Shown here: piece by piece, positions 16,949 through 25,999 of the stretch
How the letters are laid out: each line of letters begins with the position of its first letter
How positions within the stretch are numbered: the stretch's first letter is position 1
Origin: Amycolatopsis sp.
GTDB lineage: Bacteria; Actinomycetota; Actinomycetes; Mycobacteriales; Pseudonocardiaceae
Reading direction: 5' to 3'
Length of the DNA stretch: 64,000 nt
Assembly: GCF_025464955.1 (NCBI RefSeq)
Contig: NZ_JAODNM010000117.1
Span: 124,001 to 188,000 of the forward strand
The notes under the pieces: generated by a model
Databases searched by the model: none
Told to the model about the DNA's origin: nothing
What the model saw: the letters and a program-made list of their open reading frames with translations, nothing else
Translations under genes and position numbers: made by a program

Positions 16949-17360
16949 CGCTGCCCTTTTTCTGGTGATTTTCAAGATTGAGGTAGTCATGCGGTGCTTG
17001 GGTTTGCCGCCCTCCTGCGGGTTATGACGTAAGCGCGGCCGGCACGTGTGCGAGCGACCGTGGAGGTAGTCGAGAGCCGGCTCGACGCGGTCAAGCTGGA
17101 TACGACCGGGTTCCCAACAGATGACTTCGTCGGTTCGGAACCGGTCTCTGTGGTTTTCCCCAGTGTCACCTCTGCGAGTGTGCCGCTCGTCATGCCGCCG
17201 ACCTGTGACTTTGTGCCTGCGTTCACAAGTGGCTACCGTAGTGGGGTCGCTTCCGCGGCGGACCGGTATCGAACCGGAACCCCGCCGCTGGGTCAAGAGC
17301 CAGTTTTGTACAGCAGGTAGAAGTGGTGTTCGGCGAGCAGTTTCGGTGAGGAGAGCCAGC
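16949..17360 (+). promoter_or_regulatory. Long upstream region of rex
   Basis: With the terminator this makes 468 bases without a convincing gene. A 90-codon open frame at 17048-17320 has no homology I recognise and no ribosome site, so I do not call it. The region holds the Rex operator at 17211-17228 and should contain the rex-hem promoter. Confidence 0.6.
17211..17228. promoter_or_regulatory. Rex operator (ROP site)
   Basis: TTGTGCCTGCGTTCACAA fits the Rex site TTGTGAA-N4-TTCACAA at 12 of 14 fixed positions: the right half is perfect and the left half has two mismatches. It lies 133 bases upstream of the rex start. Streptomyces Rex represses its own rex-hemACD operon when NADH is high, so autoregulation is expected here. 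Confidence 0.8.
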
Positions 17361-18182
17361 GTGGTGGCACAGCGAGGCCGTCGTAACGGAGCTGCCGCCG
17401 CGCCCAAGTCGCTCCCGGGGACACCGCTGACACCCGACGCCGACAACGCGCCGACAGCCGAGATGGCCGCCGTGCCGACGAACGGCCACGCGCCCGAAGG
17501 CGGCGTTCGCGCGAAGTCGATTCCCGAGGCCGCTGTCGCTCGGCTCGCCGTGTACCTGCGGGTCCTGTCCGCGCTCGCCGAGCAGGGCGGGACGACGGTC
17601 TCCAGCGAGGAGCTGTCCGTCACGGCCGGGGTCAACTCGGCAAAGCTGCGCAAGGACCTGTCCTACCTCGGTTCCTACGGCACCCGCGGCGTCGGTTACG
17701 ACGTCCAGGTGCTCATCGACGAGATCGAGCGCATCCTCGGCCTGACCCGCAAGCACAAGGTCGCCGTGGTCGGCATCGGAAACCTCGGCCACGCGCTGGC
17801 CAACTACGGCGGCTTCCCCGGCCGCGGCTTCCCGGTCGAGGCGCTGTTCGACCTCGATCCGGACCTGATCGGCGTCCCGGTCGGCGGCCTGCCGGTGTCC
17901 CACCTCGACGACATCCCGGCCATCTGCGCCGAGCGGGAGATCTCCATCGGGGTCATCGCGACCCCGCCCACCGCCGCCCAGTCGGTCTGCGACCGGCTCG
18001 TCGCCGGCGGTGTCCAGTGCATTCTCAACTTCGCGCCGGTGGTGCTCCAGGTGCCGGCGCATATCGAGGTCCGCAAGGTCGACCTGGCGGTCGAGCTGCA
18101 GATCCTGTCGTTCCACGTCGCGCGCCGGGCCGACGAGGAGCTCAGTAACCATGGCAGTGGCAACGGATTGGTGGTCGGTTGA
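17361..18182 (+). CDS. rex: Redox-sensing transcriptional repressor Rex
   Basis: A 273-residue Rex. After a 55-residue low-complexity lead, the winged-helix domain has [20 protein letters not shown] and GTRGVGYDV. The NADH-binding Rossmann domain starts [16 protein letters not shown]. The C-terminal helix for domain swapping follows. Rex senses the NADH/NAD+ ratio and releases DNA when NADH rises. GTG 17361 has GAGGAG upstream; an in-frame codon at 17121 would include the operator and is rejected. Stop and the hemA start share a base (TGATG). Confidence 0.95.
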   Translation: MVAQRGRRNGAAAAPKSLPGTPLTPDADNAPTAEMAAVPTNGHAPEGGVRAKSIPEAAVARLAVYLRVLSALAEQGGTTVSSEELSVTAGVNSAKLRKDLSYLGSYGTRGVGYDVQVLIDEIERILGLTRKHKVAVVGIGNLGHALANYGGFPGRGFPVEALFDLDPDLIGVPVGGLPVSHLDDIPAICAEREISIGVIATPPTAAQSVCDRLVAGGVQCILNFAPVVLQVPAHIEVRKVDLAVELQILSFHVARRADEELSNHGSGNGLVVG

Positions 18183-19501
18183 TGAGCATCCTCGCGGTGG
18201 GCCTTTCCCACCGGAGCGCCGAGATGACTACCCTGGAGCGCGCTGCCGTTCCGGCCGGTGAGCTGCCGAAGCTGCTGCACCAGCTGCAGCAGGCCCCGCA
18301 CATCAGCGAGGCCATGGCGATCTCGACGTGCAACCGCATCGAGGTCTACGCGGTCGTCGAGACCTTCCACGGCGGGCTCAACGACGTTTCCGAGATCCTC
18401 GCCGCGCAGGCGGGCATGGAGTCCGGAGACCTCAACGACAGTCTCTATGTGCACTACGCGGGTGCCGCGGTCGAGCACATGTTCTCGGTCGCGTCTGGCC
18501 TCGACTCGATGGTCGTCGGCGAGACGCAGATCCTCGGCCAGGTCCGGACGTCGTATGCCGACGCGCGCGAAGCGGGCACGGTCGGCCGCACCCTCCACGA
18601 GCTGGTCCAGACCACGCTGCGGGTCGGCAAGCGGGTCCACACCGAGACCGGGCTCGACAGGCTGGGCGCGTCGGTCGTCTCACAGGCACTCGCGGAAGTC
18701 CCTGACATCACCGGGAAGCACGCGCTGATCGTCGGTGCGGGTTCCATGGGCGCGCTGACGGCGAGCCAGCTCCGCAAGGCGGGCATCGGCGAGATCACCG
18801 TCGTCAACCGCACCGCCAGCAACGCGCACAGGCTCGCGGAATCCCTTGTCGCACAAGGTGTCTCCGCTCGAGCCGTGCCGATGGACGAGCTCTCCACGGC
18901 GCTGTCCGCGGCAGACGTCGCTATCGCGTGCACCGGCGCGCACGCCCCGGTACTGCTCCGCGAACACGTGCTTCCGCGCACCAAACCGCTGGTCATCTGC
19001 GACCTCGGGCTCCCGCACGACGTCGACAAGTCCGTCACCGAGCTCGACGGCATCGCGCTGGTGGACCTGGAGACCGTCCGCCGCCGGATGGACGAGGTCG
19101 CGGCCGGCACCGGCGGCACCAGCTCCGCCAAGCAGACAGCCAAGGCCAACGGCATCGTGCTCGACGAGGTGCGCGAGTACCTCGCCGGCCAGCGCAGCGC
19201 CGAAGTCACCCCCACGGTGACAGCCCTGCGCCGCCGCGCCGCCGAGGTCGTCGACGCCGAGTTGCTGCGCCTCGACCACCGCCTCCCCGAGCTGGACGGC
19301 TCCGTGCGGGAAGAAGTCGGCCGTACGGTCCGCCGGGTCGTCGACAAACTGCTTCACGCGCCGACGGTGCGGGTCAAGCAATTGGCCGCCGAGACGGACG
19401 ACACCGACTACGCCAACGCTCTTCGCGAACTGTTCTGCCTGGACCCCCAGGCACCCGCGGTCGTCGCGAGCCCGTCGGCCACTGCGAAAGAAGAGAAGTG
19501 A
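18182..19501 (+). CDS. hemA: Glutamyl-tRNA reductase
   Basis: A 439-residue HemA, which reduces glutamyl-tRNA to glutamate-1-semialdehyde, the first committed step of C5-pathway heme synthesis. Catalytic Cys in [18 protein letters not shown] domain [20 protein letters not shown]-terminal dimerisation helices. ATG 18182 overlaps the rex stop; a TTG three bases upstream is possible. It forms a tight operon with rex and hemC. Confidence 0.96.
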   Translation: MSILAVGLSHRSAEMTTLERAAVPAGELPKLLHQLQQAPHISEAMAISTCNRIEVYAVVETFHGGLNDVSEILAAQAGMESGDLNDSLYVHYAGAAVEHMFSVASGLDSMVVGETQILGQVRTSYADAREAGTVGRTLHELVQTTLRVGKRVHTETGLDRLGASVVSQALAEVPDITGKHALIVGAGSMGALTASQLRKAGIGEITVVNRTASNAHRLAESLVAQGVSARAVPMDELSTALSAADVAIACTGAHAPVLLREHVLPRTKPLVICDLGLPHDVDKSVTELDGIALVDLETVRRRMDEVAAGTGGTSSAKQTAKANGIVLDEVREYLAGQRSAEVTPTVTALRRRAAEVVDAELLRLDHRLPELDGSVREEVGRTVRRVVDKLLHAPTVRVKQLAAETDDTDYANALRELFCLDPQAPAVVASPSATAKEEK

Positions 19502-20454
19502 CCAGGACAATCCGCATCGGTACCCGCGGCAGCAAGCTCGCGCTCGCGCAGACCGGGACCATCGCCGACGCACTGCGCAAGGCCGGCCAGGAAGTCGAAC
19601 TCGTCACAGTGTCGACGGCGGGCGATCGCTCCAGCGCGCCGATCCCGACTATCGGCGTCGGGGTCTTCACCTCCGCGCTGCGAGACGCGCTGCTGGCCGA
19701 AGAGGTCGACGTCATCGTGCACTCGTACAAGGACCTTCCGACCGCGCCGCACGAGGGAATCGTGCTGGCCGCGGTGCCGCTGCGAGAGGACCCGCGGGAC
19801 GCGCTGATCGCCCGCGACGGCCTCACCCTGGGTGAGCTGCCCGCCGGTTCGAGGGTCGGCACCGGCTCCCCGCGGCGCACCGCCCAGCTGCGCGCGCTCG
19901 GCCTCGGTTTGGAAATCGTGCCGATCCGAGGCAATATCGACACCCGCATGCGCAAGGTCACCGACGGCGAGCTCGACGCCGTCGTCCTCGCGCGTGCCGG
20001 ACTGGTGCGGATCGGCCGGGGCGACGCCATCACGGAGACCCTCGACCCGATCCAGATGCTGCCCGCACCCGCACAGGGCGCGCTGGCGGTGGAATGCCGG
20101 GCCACCGATGTGGACGTCGAACACCTGCTCCACGCCACGCTGGACGACGAGACGACCAGGGCCGCGGTGACCGCCGAACGGGCACTGCTCGCCGCGCTCG
20201 AAGCCGGGTGCAGCGCGCCGGTCGGCGCACTCGCCGAGGTGGTCGAAGACCTCGACGCCGATGGCGCGATCGTCGTGCGGATCTCGCTGCGCGGCACCGC
20301 CGCCGTCGAGGGCGAGGGCGACGAGGTCGACATGGTGCGCGCGATCGCGCTCGCCGACCTCGCGGACGCGGAGCAGCTCGGCCGGACACTGGCCGCCGAG
20401 CTGCTGGACCTCGGCGCCGGAGCACTTTCCGGCACCGGCAGCACGAACCAGTAA
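19498..20454 (+). CDS. hemC: Porphobilinogen deaminase (hydroxymethylbilane synthase)
   Basis: A 318-residue HemC, which joins four porphobilinogens to hydroxymethylbilane. [14 protein letters not shown] at the start, the Lys-rich loop VHSYKDLPT, substrate-binding arginines in [12 protein letters not shown] and IRGNIDTRM, and the dipyrromethane cofactor Cys in [13 protein letters not shown] 19498 overlaps the hemA stop by four bases; the frame is open much further upstream but that lies inside hemA. Confidence 0.96.
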   Translation: MTRTIRIGTRGSKLALAQTGTIADALRKAGQEVELVTVSTAGDRSSAPIPTIGVGVFTSALRDALLAEEVDVIVHSYKDLPTAPHEGIVLAAVPLREDPRDALIARDGLTLGELPAGSRVGTGSPRRTAQLRALGLGLEIVPIRGNIDTRMRKVTDGELDAVVLARAGLVRIGRGDAITETLDPIQMLPAPAQGALAVECRATDVDVEHLLHATLDDETTRAAVTAERALLAALEAGCSAPVGALAEVVEDLDADGAIVVRISLRGTAAVEGEGDEVDMVRAIALADLADAEQLGRTLAAELLDLGAGALSGTGSTNQ

Positions 20455-20527
20455 CAGCACCTAGAACCAGCTCGACAGGAAATCCGGCCGGCGGCCAGCC
20501 AGCCGAATAAGAGGAGAAACTGCAACG

Positions 20528-22060
20528 ATGACCCCCGCGCGAAAGAGCACAGGGCGCGTCGCCTTCGTGGGCTCGGGCCCCGGTGACGCAGGACTGCTGA
20601 CAGTCCGTGCCCAGGAGCTGCTTGCCAAGGCCGAGGTCGTGGTGACCGACCCCGACGTTCCCGCCGGCGTACTGGCACTGGCCAACGACAAGGCCGAAGT
20701 CCGGCCCGCCGTCGGCGAGCCCGCCGACGTGGCCAAGGACCTCACCGCCGAAGCCAAGAACGGCAAGCTGGTGCTGCGGCTCATCGCCGGTGACCCGCTG
20801 ACCCAGCCCGCCGTCGTCGCCGAGGTGCAGGCCGTGTCCCGCACCAGCGCCGTGTTCGACATCATCCCCGGCGTCTCGCCCGGCGCGGCCGTTCCGGCGT
20901 ACGCCGGGGTCGCGCTCGGTGGCACGCACACCGAGGTCGACGTCCGCGGTGACGTCGACTGGGCCGGGCTGGCCTCCATCCCGGGCACGCTCGTCCTGCA
21001 CGCGACGTCCAGCCACCTCGCCGAAGCGGCGTCGCGGCTGGTCGAGCACGGGATGACCCCGCAGACCCCGGTCGCGGTGACCTCCAACGGCACCATCAAC
21101 ACCCAGCGCACGATCGACACCACGCTGGCGTCGGTCTCGCAGGACGCGGGCGAGCTCGTCGGTCCGCTCGTGGTCACCGTCGGCCAGGCGGCCGGGCAGC
21201 GCTCGAAGCTGTCGTGGTGGGAGTCGCGCGCGCTGTACGGCTGGAAGGTCCTGGTGCCGCGCACCAAGGAGCAGGCGGGCGAGATGGCGGAGCGGCTTCG
21301 CGGCCACGGCGCCACGTCGCACGAGGTGCCGACCATTTCGGTCGAGCCGCCGCGCAGCCCCGCCCAGATGGAGCGCTCGGTCAAGGGCCTCGTCGACGGC
21401 CGCTACCAGTGGATCGTGTTCACCTCCACCAACGCCGTCCGCGCGGTGTGGGAGAAGTTCGAGGAGTTCGGGCTCGACGCCCGCGCGTTCTCCGGCGTGA
21501 AGATCGCCTGTGTCGGCGAATCGACCGCGGCGAAGGTGCGCTCCTTCGGCATCCTGCCCGAGCTGATCCCGACCGGCGAGCAGTCGAGCGAAGGCCTGCT
21601 GGCCGAGTTCCCGCCGTACGACGACGTGCTCGACCCCGTCGACCGCGTGCTGCTGCCCCGGGCGGACATCGCCACCGAGACGCTGTCGGCCGGGCTGCGT
21701 GAGCGCGGCTGGGAAATCGACGACGTGACGGCGTACCGGACGGTCCGCGCCGCGCCGCCGCCCGCCGACACCCGCGAGATGATCAAGACCGGCGGGTTCG
21801 ACGCGGTCTGCTTCACCTCGTCCTCGACCGTACGGAACCTCGTCGGCATCGCCGGCAAGCCGCACACCCGCACGCTGGTCGCGTGCATCGGCCCGAAGAC
21901 CGCGGAAACCGCCGTGGAGTTCGGGCTCCGGGTCGACGTCCAGCCCGAGAAGGCCGACGTCCCGTCCCTGGTCGACGCGCTCGCCGAGCACGCCGCCCGC
22001 CTCCGGGCCGAGGGCGCACTGCCCCCGCCCCGCAAGGCGAAGCGCGCCCGCCGCAGCTGA
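20528..22060 (+). CDS. hemD: Fused uroporphyrinogen-III methyltransferase-like / uroporphyrinogen-III synthase
   Basis: A 510-residue two-domain protein. Residues 1-250 have the SUMT fold (VGSGPGDAGLLTVRA), but the usual GDPxxFGRG block reads AGDPLTQPAVV and the AGIPLTHR-type block is AGVALGG, so methyltransferase activity is doubtful. Residues 260-490 are the synthase (KVLVPRTKEQAGEMAERLRG, VFTSTNAVRAVW, ACVGESTAAKV, VCFTSSSTVRNLVG), which cyclises hydroxymethylbilane. The C-terminal tail is Lys/Arg-rich. GAGGAG lies before ATG 20528. Same fusion as mycobacterial Rv0511. Confidence 0.92.
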   Translation: MTPARKSTGRVAFVGSGPGDAGLLTVRAQELLAKAEVVVTDPDVPAGVLALANDKAEVRPAVGEPADVAKDLTAEAKNGKLVLRLIAGDPLTQPAVVAEVQAVSRTSAVFDIIPGVSPGAAVPAYAGVALGGTHTEVDVRGDVDWAGLASIPGTLVLHATSSHLAEAASRLVEHGMTPQTPVAVTSNGTINTQRTIDTTLASVSQDAGELVGPLVVTVGQAAGQRSKLSWWESRALYGWKVLVPRTKEQAGEMAERLRGHGATSHEVPTISVEPPRSPAQMERSVKGLVDGRYQWIVFTSTNAVRAVWEKFEEFGLDARAFSGVKIACVGESTAAKVRSFGILPELIPTGEQSSEGLLAEFPPYDDVLDPVDRVLLPRADIATETLSAGLRERGWEIDDVTAYRTVRAAPPPADTREMIKTGGFDAVCFTSSSTVRNLVGIAGKPHTRTLVACIGPKTAETAVEFGLRVDVQPEKADVPSLVDALAEHAARLRAEGALPPPRKAKRARRS

Positions 22061-22077
22061 TCGCCGCGCCCAAGCGC

Positions 22078-22205
22078 AAAGTGCCCTCCCTTAGCCGCTA
22101 AGGGAGGGCACTTTTGTACCTTTGTGCCCTCCTTGAGCGTTCAACGAGGGCACTTTGGTACAAAAGTGCCCTCTCTTGCGGTCGAGAGAGGGCACAAAAG
22201 TGGAA
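22078..22205. repeat. Family C: three consecutive hairpins after hemD
   Basis: First hairpin: 17-base perfect stem 22078-22094 / 22098-22114 with a CCG loop, then TTT. Two more follow around 22121-22156 and 22162-22200. All arms carry variants of GTGCCCTC and AAAAGTGCC. Related copies occur at 28571, 28833, 40931, 41667 and 51894. The first sits 18 bases after the hemD stop and should work as a terminator or attenuator before hemB. Confidence 0.9.
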
Positions 22206-22231
22206 GAGTGCCAGCGGCGTATCCTCAAAGT

Positions 22232-23203
22232 GTGTTCCCTGAGCATCGTCCCCGTAGGTTGCGTACCACTCCCGCGATGCGTCGCCTGGTGGGTGAGACC
22301 ACGCTGCGGCCGCGGCAGTTGATCCTGCCGATGTTCGTCGCGGAAGGCGCCGACGCGCCCCGCTCCATTTCGAGCATGCCCGGAGTGGTCCAGCACACGC
22401 GCGACTCGCTGCGCAAGGCCGCCGTCGAGGCGGTCCGGGCGGGCGTCGGCGGGCTGATGATCTTCGGTGTCCCCGAAAAACGGGACGCCGTGGGCTCCGG
22501 AGCCATCGACGAGAACGGCATCCTCAACGTCGCCCTGCGCGACCTTCGGGCCGAGCTCGGTGACTCCACGGTCCTGATGGCTGACACCTGCCTCGACGAG
22601 TTCACCGATCACGGCCACTGCGGCGTCCTCGACGCCGACGGCGGGGTCGACAACGACGCCACTCTGCGCGTCTACGCCGAGATGGGTGTCGCGCAGGCCG
22701 AAGCCGGCGCACACCTGCTGGGCCCGAGCGGCATGATGGACGGCCAGGTCGGCGTCATCCGCAGCGCGCTCGACCAGGCCGGGCTCACGGAAATCGGCAT
22801 CCTCGCCTACTCCGCGAAGTACGCCAGCGCGTTCTACGGCCCGTTCCGCGAGGCCGTCGATTCGCAGCTCAAGGGCGACCGCAAGACCTACCAGCAGGAC
22901 CCGGGCAACGCGCGTGAGGCGCTGCACGAGGTCGAGCTGGACATCGCCGAGGGCGCGGACATGATCATGATCAAGCCTGCACTGTCCTATTTGGACGTGA
23001 TCAGGGCCGCCGCCGACATGTCCCCGGTTCCCGTTGCGGCGTACAACATCTCCGGTGAGTACGCGATGGTCGAAGCGGCCGCGGCCAACGGCTGGCTCGA
23101 CCGCGAGCGCACCATCCTCGAGGTCCTCACCTCGATCCGCCGCGCCGGCGCGGACATGATCCTGACCTACTGGGCCGCCGAAGCCGCCCCCTGGCTCGAC
23201 TGA
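22232..23203 (+). CDS. hemB: Porphobilinogen synthase (delta-aminolevulinic acid dehydratase)
   Basis: A 323-residue HemB, which condenses two 5-aminolevulinates. Schiff-base lysines are in [10 protein letters not shown] and [12 protein letters not shown]. The metal loop reads [14 protein letters not shown] with Asp in place of the zinc cysteines, i.e. the Mg-type. GTG 22232 gives [19 protein letters not shown], matching mycobacterial HemB N-termini. An in-frame ATG at 22124 lies inside the repeat hairpins and is rejected. Probably read from its own promoter or through the repeats. Confidence 0.94.
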   Translation: MFPEHRPRRLRTTPAMRRLVGETTLRPRQLILPMFVAEGADAPRSISSMPGVVQHTRDSLRKAAVEAVRAGVGGLMIFGVPEKRDAVGSGAIDENGILNVALRDLRAELGDSTVLMADTCLDEFTDHGHCGVLDADGGVDNDATLRVYAEMGVAQAEAGAHLLGPSGMMDGQVGVIRSALDQAGLTEIGILAYSAKYASAFYGPFREAVDSQLKGDRKTYQQDPGNAREALHEVELDIAEGADMIMIKPALSYLDVIRAAADMSPVPVAAYNISGEYAMVEAAAANGWLDRERTILEVLTSIRRAGADMILTYWAAEAAPWLD

Positions 23204-23214
23204 CGCGGGCCCGG

Positions 23215-23260
23215 CTCGTGAGCGTTCCCGCCGGTTAGCACCGGCGGGAACGCTCACGAG
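23215..23260. repeat. Family E long perfect hairpin after hemB
   Basis: A 20-base perfect stem, 23215-23234 with 23241-23260 (CTCGTGAGCGTTCC outward), closed by a TTAGCA loop. It starts 12 bases after the hemB stop. The same arms (CTCGTGAGTGTTCC) reappear at 61167-61222 after ureD. Likely terminator; the next gene starts 26 bases later. Confidence 0.9.
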
Positions 23261-23285
23261 TCTTCGGACCGGTTAGAGTCCTCCG

Positions 23286-23819
23286 GTGAGCGAAGAACAG
23301 ACGGATGACGAGCGCCGCGCTGCGGGGCTCTCGCCAGCGACCAGCAGCCCAGGCCAGCGGGCCCCGAAGTTCGTCGGCCCCCGGGCGGTGAACGTGTCGT
23401 TCTGGCTCTGGGTCGTCGGGGTGGTTGTGCTGGTTCTGAGTCAGGCGTTCTTGCTGCTCATCAAGGGCCAGGTGGTCGACATATACGTCAAGCAGAACCA
23501 GGATCCCAAGATCACCAGGGAGCAGTGGGAATCCGCCATTTCGGTTCTGTTGTGGGTCGTCCTGATCGGCGCCGTGGTGTTCGGCGCGCTGATTGCGCTG
23601 TTCGCGTACAAGATGCGCGAGGGGACGAGATCGGCGCGCACCGTGGTCACCGTCCTCGCGATCGTCACGACGCTGTTCTACTTCATTTTGTTCTACATCA
23701 ATTTCCCGACCAATATTTTCTCCGTGTTCGCGATCCTGCTCTTCGTGATCGCCGTCGTGCTGCTGTATCTGCCGAGTGTCCAGCCGTACTTCCCCAAAGT
23801 CGGCCGCAAGCTGCGATGA
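23286..23819 (+). CDS. Hypothetical three-span membrane protein
   Basis: A 177-residue protein: a 38-residue hydrophilic lead, then membrane helices about 39-60, 85-110, and a longer hydrophobic stretch 120-165 that may hold two. C-terminal GRKLR should be cytoplasmic. No enzyme motif. The position after hemB is that of Rv0513 (membrane protein). Overlaps the next gene by four bases (ATGA). Function unknown. Confidence 0.75.
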   Translation: MSEEQTDDERRAAGLSPATSSPGQRAPKFVGPRAVNVSFWLWVVGVVVLVLSQAFLLLIKGQVVDIYVKQNQDPKITREQWESAISVLLWVVLIGAVVFGALIALFAYKMREGTRSARTVVTVLAIVTTLFYFILFYINFPTNIFSVFAILLFVIAVVLLYLPSVQPYFPKVGRKLR

Positions 23820-24280
23820 CCGAGCCCACCCGCCTCGACGAGCTGGTCCTCTACCGCGAACCCGGCGCGAGCTGGTCGGCGCTGGTGTGGGGTCCACTGT
23901 TCGCGGTGGTGGGTTTCCTGACCGACCTGGCCACCGGTGGGGTACACGTCATCGGCTGGATCCTGGTCGCGCTCGGGTTGCTGGCGATGACGGCCCCGTG
24001 GGTTTACGCGCGGCGGCGGTTCCTGGCGGTGCGGGTCACGCGCGAAAACCTCTGGCAGGGCCGTGAGGCGCTCCCGGTCGACACGATCGTCGCGGTGACC
24101 GACGTGTCGCCGGCGCTGGGCGCCAAGGTGCTCGGTGGCGGCTGGACCGTGCCGAGGAAGTTCGACGAGCTGCCGATCGAGGTCGCCGACGGCAGTGTGG
24201 TCCTGGCGTGGGCGCGCGATGTCGAGGCATTGCAGAACGCGCTGGCCCGCGTCGTCCCGGCGCGACCGGACGAGTCGTGA
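23816..24280 (+). CDS. Hypothetical two-span membrane protein with soluble tail
   Basis: A 154-residue protein: two adjacent membrane helices (WSALVWGPLFAVVGFLTDLA; VIGWILVALGLLAMTAPWVY) and then a soluble part with RVTRENLWQGREALPVDTIV and a run of short strands, resembling small PH-like or DUF3093-like proteins; I am not sure which. ATG 23816 overlaps the upstream stop. It probably works with its two neighbours in the membrane. Confidence 0.7.
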   Translation: MTEPTRLDELVLYREPGASWSALVWGPLFAVVGFLTDLATGGVHVIGWILVALGLLAMTAPWVYARRRFLAVRVTRENLWQGREALPVDTIVAVTDVSPALGAKVLGGGWTVPRKFDELPIEVADGSVVLAWARDVEALQNALARVVPARPDES

Positions 24281-24293
24281 GAGGCTGTTCGGT

Positions 24294-24635
24294 GTGATCG
24301 ACCTTCCCCAGCCGACCGGCGCCGAGCTCTGGCCCACCGAGGCGCAGACCGAGACAGCGCGACTGCACCGGCCGTGGCGGGCGCTCGTGGCGCTCGGCGA
24401 GCTGATCGTGGTCGCCGCGCTCATCTGGTTCGCCTTCGCACTGTGGCATTCCGGGGTCGTCCCGGTGACGACCGTGCTCTCGGACGGAACACGTCTGGTT
24501 TCCTCGCGCTTTTTCGGCGGATCCATCGCCGGCGCGGTCGGTCTCGGTGTGCTCGCGACGCTCGTTTTTGTCGACGCCGTCCGCGAATTGCTACTCGCTG
24601 TGCGCGCCCGGCATCGGAAGCCGCACAAAGGTTAG
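24294..24635 (+). CDS. Hypothetical small two-span membrane protein
   Basis: A 113-residue protein with helices ALGELIVVAALIWFAFALW and FGGSIAGAVGLGVLATLVFV, an RLHRPWRA stretch before the first, and a basic tail (RARHRKPHKG). GTG 24294 follows the previous stop by 13 bases. No family recognised. Last gene of the post-hemB trio. Confidence 0.65.
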   Translation: MIDLPQPTGAELWPTEAQTETARLHRPWRALVALGELIVVAALIWFAFALWHSGVVPVTTVLSDGTRLVSSRFFGGSIAGAVGLGVLATLVFVDAVRELLLAVRARHRKPHKG

Positions 24636-24712
24636 CGCTCGGCCGGGTATCCACAGCACCCTCACAGGCAACCCCTAGCTAACTGATAACCAGTAACGCG
24701 AATCTTTCTCCC

Positions 24713-25999
24713 ATGACGCGTCGTCGAACATGGGTAGTCAACGGTGTGCTGGTGGTCGTGCTCGGGGGCGCGGGATTCGGCATCTACGAAGCATTTTCGC
24801 CGGCCGACAGCGCCGCGCAAAGCACAACTCGAACGACGCAGGTCGCCCGGACGACGGTCACCGAGACCGTCTCTGCCGCCGGAACCGTCGCGAGCAGCTA
24901 TAGCGGTGCCGCGAGCTTCGGCACCTCCGGAAAGGTCTCGTCGATCGTCGTCGCGGTCGGGGACGTGGTGACCGCCGGTCAGAAACTGGCCACTTTGGAC
25001 AGTACGCAGGCGAACAAGCAACTCCAGGTGGCCAAGGCGAACCTGGCAGTGGCGGACGAGGCGCTCACCGCGGGTGAGAACGCGCCGGCCACGACGACGT
25101 CGAGCAAGAGCGGCACCACCAGCCAGGCGACCACGCAAGCCGACACGATCACTTCGCTGCAGGCCAAGGTCGACCAGGCGCAGCTGGACGTCGACACCGC
25201 GCAGTCGGCCGTCGACGACACCGTGCTCACCGCGCCGGGCGCCGGCACGGTCACCGCGATCAACGGCACGGTCGGCCAGCCGGCCGGCACCGGATCTTCG
25301 TCTTCGTCCTCGGGCACCGGCCAGTCGTCCGGCACGGGTAGCAGCGCGGGTAGCCAGTCGTCGTCCTCGGCCTCCTCGTCGAGCTCGTCGTCGACCAGCG
25401 GGTTCATCACGCTCACCAACATGTCGAGCCTGGTCGTCGACTCCTCGGTCGCCGAGATCGACGTCAGCAAGGTCAAGGTCGGCCAGAAGTCCACGGTCAC
25501 CCTCAACGCGCTGCCGGACACACCGATCCAGGCGACCGTGAGCAAGGTCAACCTGACCCCGACGACCAGCGGCAGCGTCGTGTCCTACGGCACCGAGCTG
25601 ACCCTGACCAGCCCGCCGGCCGGGCTTCGGCCCGGTCAGTCGGCCAGCGTCGCCATCACTGTCGCCCAGGCGGACAACGCGCTGAGCGTGCCGGCCGCGG
25701 CCGTGCAGACCGTTGGTACCAACAGCATTGTCGTGGTCGACGTCAACGGCCAGAACACAACGCGCCAGGTCCAGATCGGTGTGCGCGGCGCGTCGACGGT
25801 CCAGATCACCTCGGGGCTGACCGACACCGATCGCGTGGTGCTGACCGGGGCGTCCCCGGCGGCGACCGGCGGCACGCGCACCGGTGGTACGGGCGGCTTC
25901 GGCGGTACCGGCGGCTTCGGCGGCACGGGTGGCACGGGCGGAATCGGCGGCACGCGCACCGGCGGCACCGGCACCGGCACCGGCGGTGGCCGGGGATGA
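24713..25999 (+). CDS. MacA-like membrane-fusion protein of an ABC exporter
   Basis: A 428-residue HlyD/MacA-type adaptor. One N-terminal helix (VNGVLVVVLGGAGFGIYEAF), lipoyl/barrel-sandwich halves (VSSIVVAVGDVVTAGQKLAT; DDTVLTAPGAGTVTAINGTV), a coiled hairpin between them, a Ser/Gly-rich insertion (about residues 190-225), a beta-barrel region, and a Gly/Thr repeat tail of GGTGG units. Such adaptors link inner-membrane exporters to the envelope. It overlaps the ATPase gene by four bases. Confidence 0.9.
   Translation: MTRRRTWVVNGVLVVVLGGAGFGIYEAFSPADSAAQSTTRTTQVARTTVTETVSAAGTVASSYSGAASFGTSGKVSSIVVAVGDVVTAGQKLATLDSTQANKQLQVAKANLAVADEALTAGENAPATTTSSKSGTTSQATTQADTITSLQAKVDQAQLDVDTAQSAVDDTVLTAPGAGTVTAINGTVGQPAGTGSSSSSSGTGQSSGTGSSAGSQSSSSASSSSSSSTSGFITLTNMSSLVVDSSVAEIDVSKVKVGQKSTVTLNALPDTPIQATVSKVNLTPTTSGSVVSYGTELTLTSPPAGLRPGQSASVAITVAQADNALSVPAAAVQTVGTNSIVVVDVNGQNTTRQVQIGVRGASTVQITSGLTDTDRVVLTGASPAATGGTRTGGTGGFGGTGGFGGTGGTGGIGGTRTGGTGTGTGGGRG

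Noticed and set aside
17048-17320. A 90-codon open frame upstream of rex
   Set aside because: No ribosome site, no recognised homology, overlaps the Rex operator; composition is like its non-coding surroundings.
22078-22205. CRISPR-like array from repeated hairpins
   Set aside because: No regular spacers, only three units, variable arms and no cas genes.
22124-22231. Upstream ATG for hemB giving a longer N-terminus
   Set aside because: The extra codons are translated repeat hairpins ([14 protein letters not shown]); the GTG at 22232 gives the family N-terminus.
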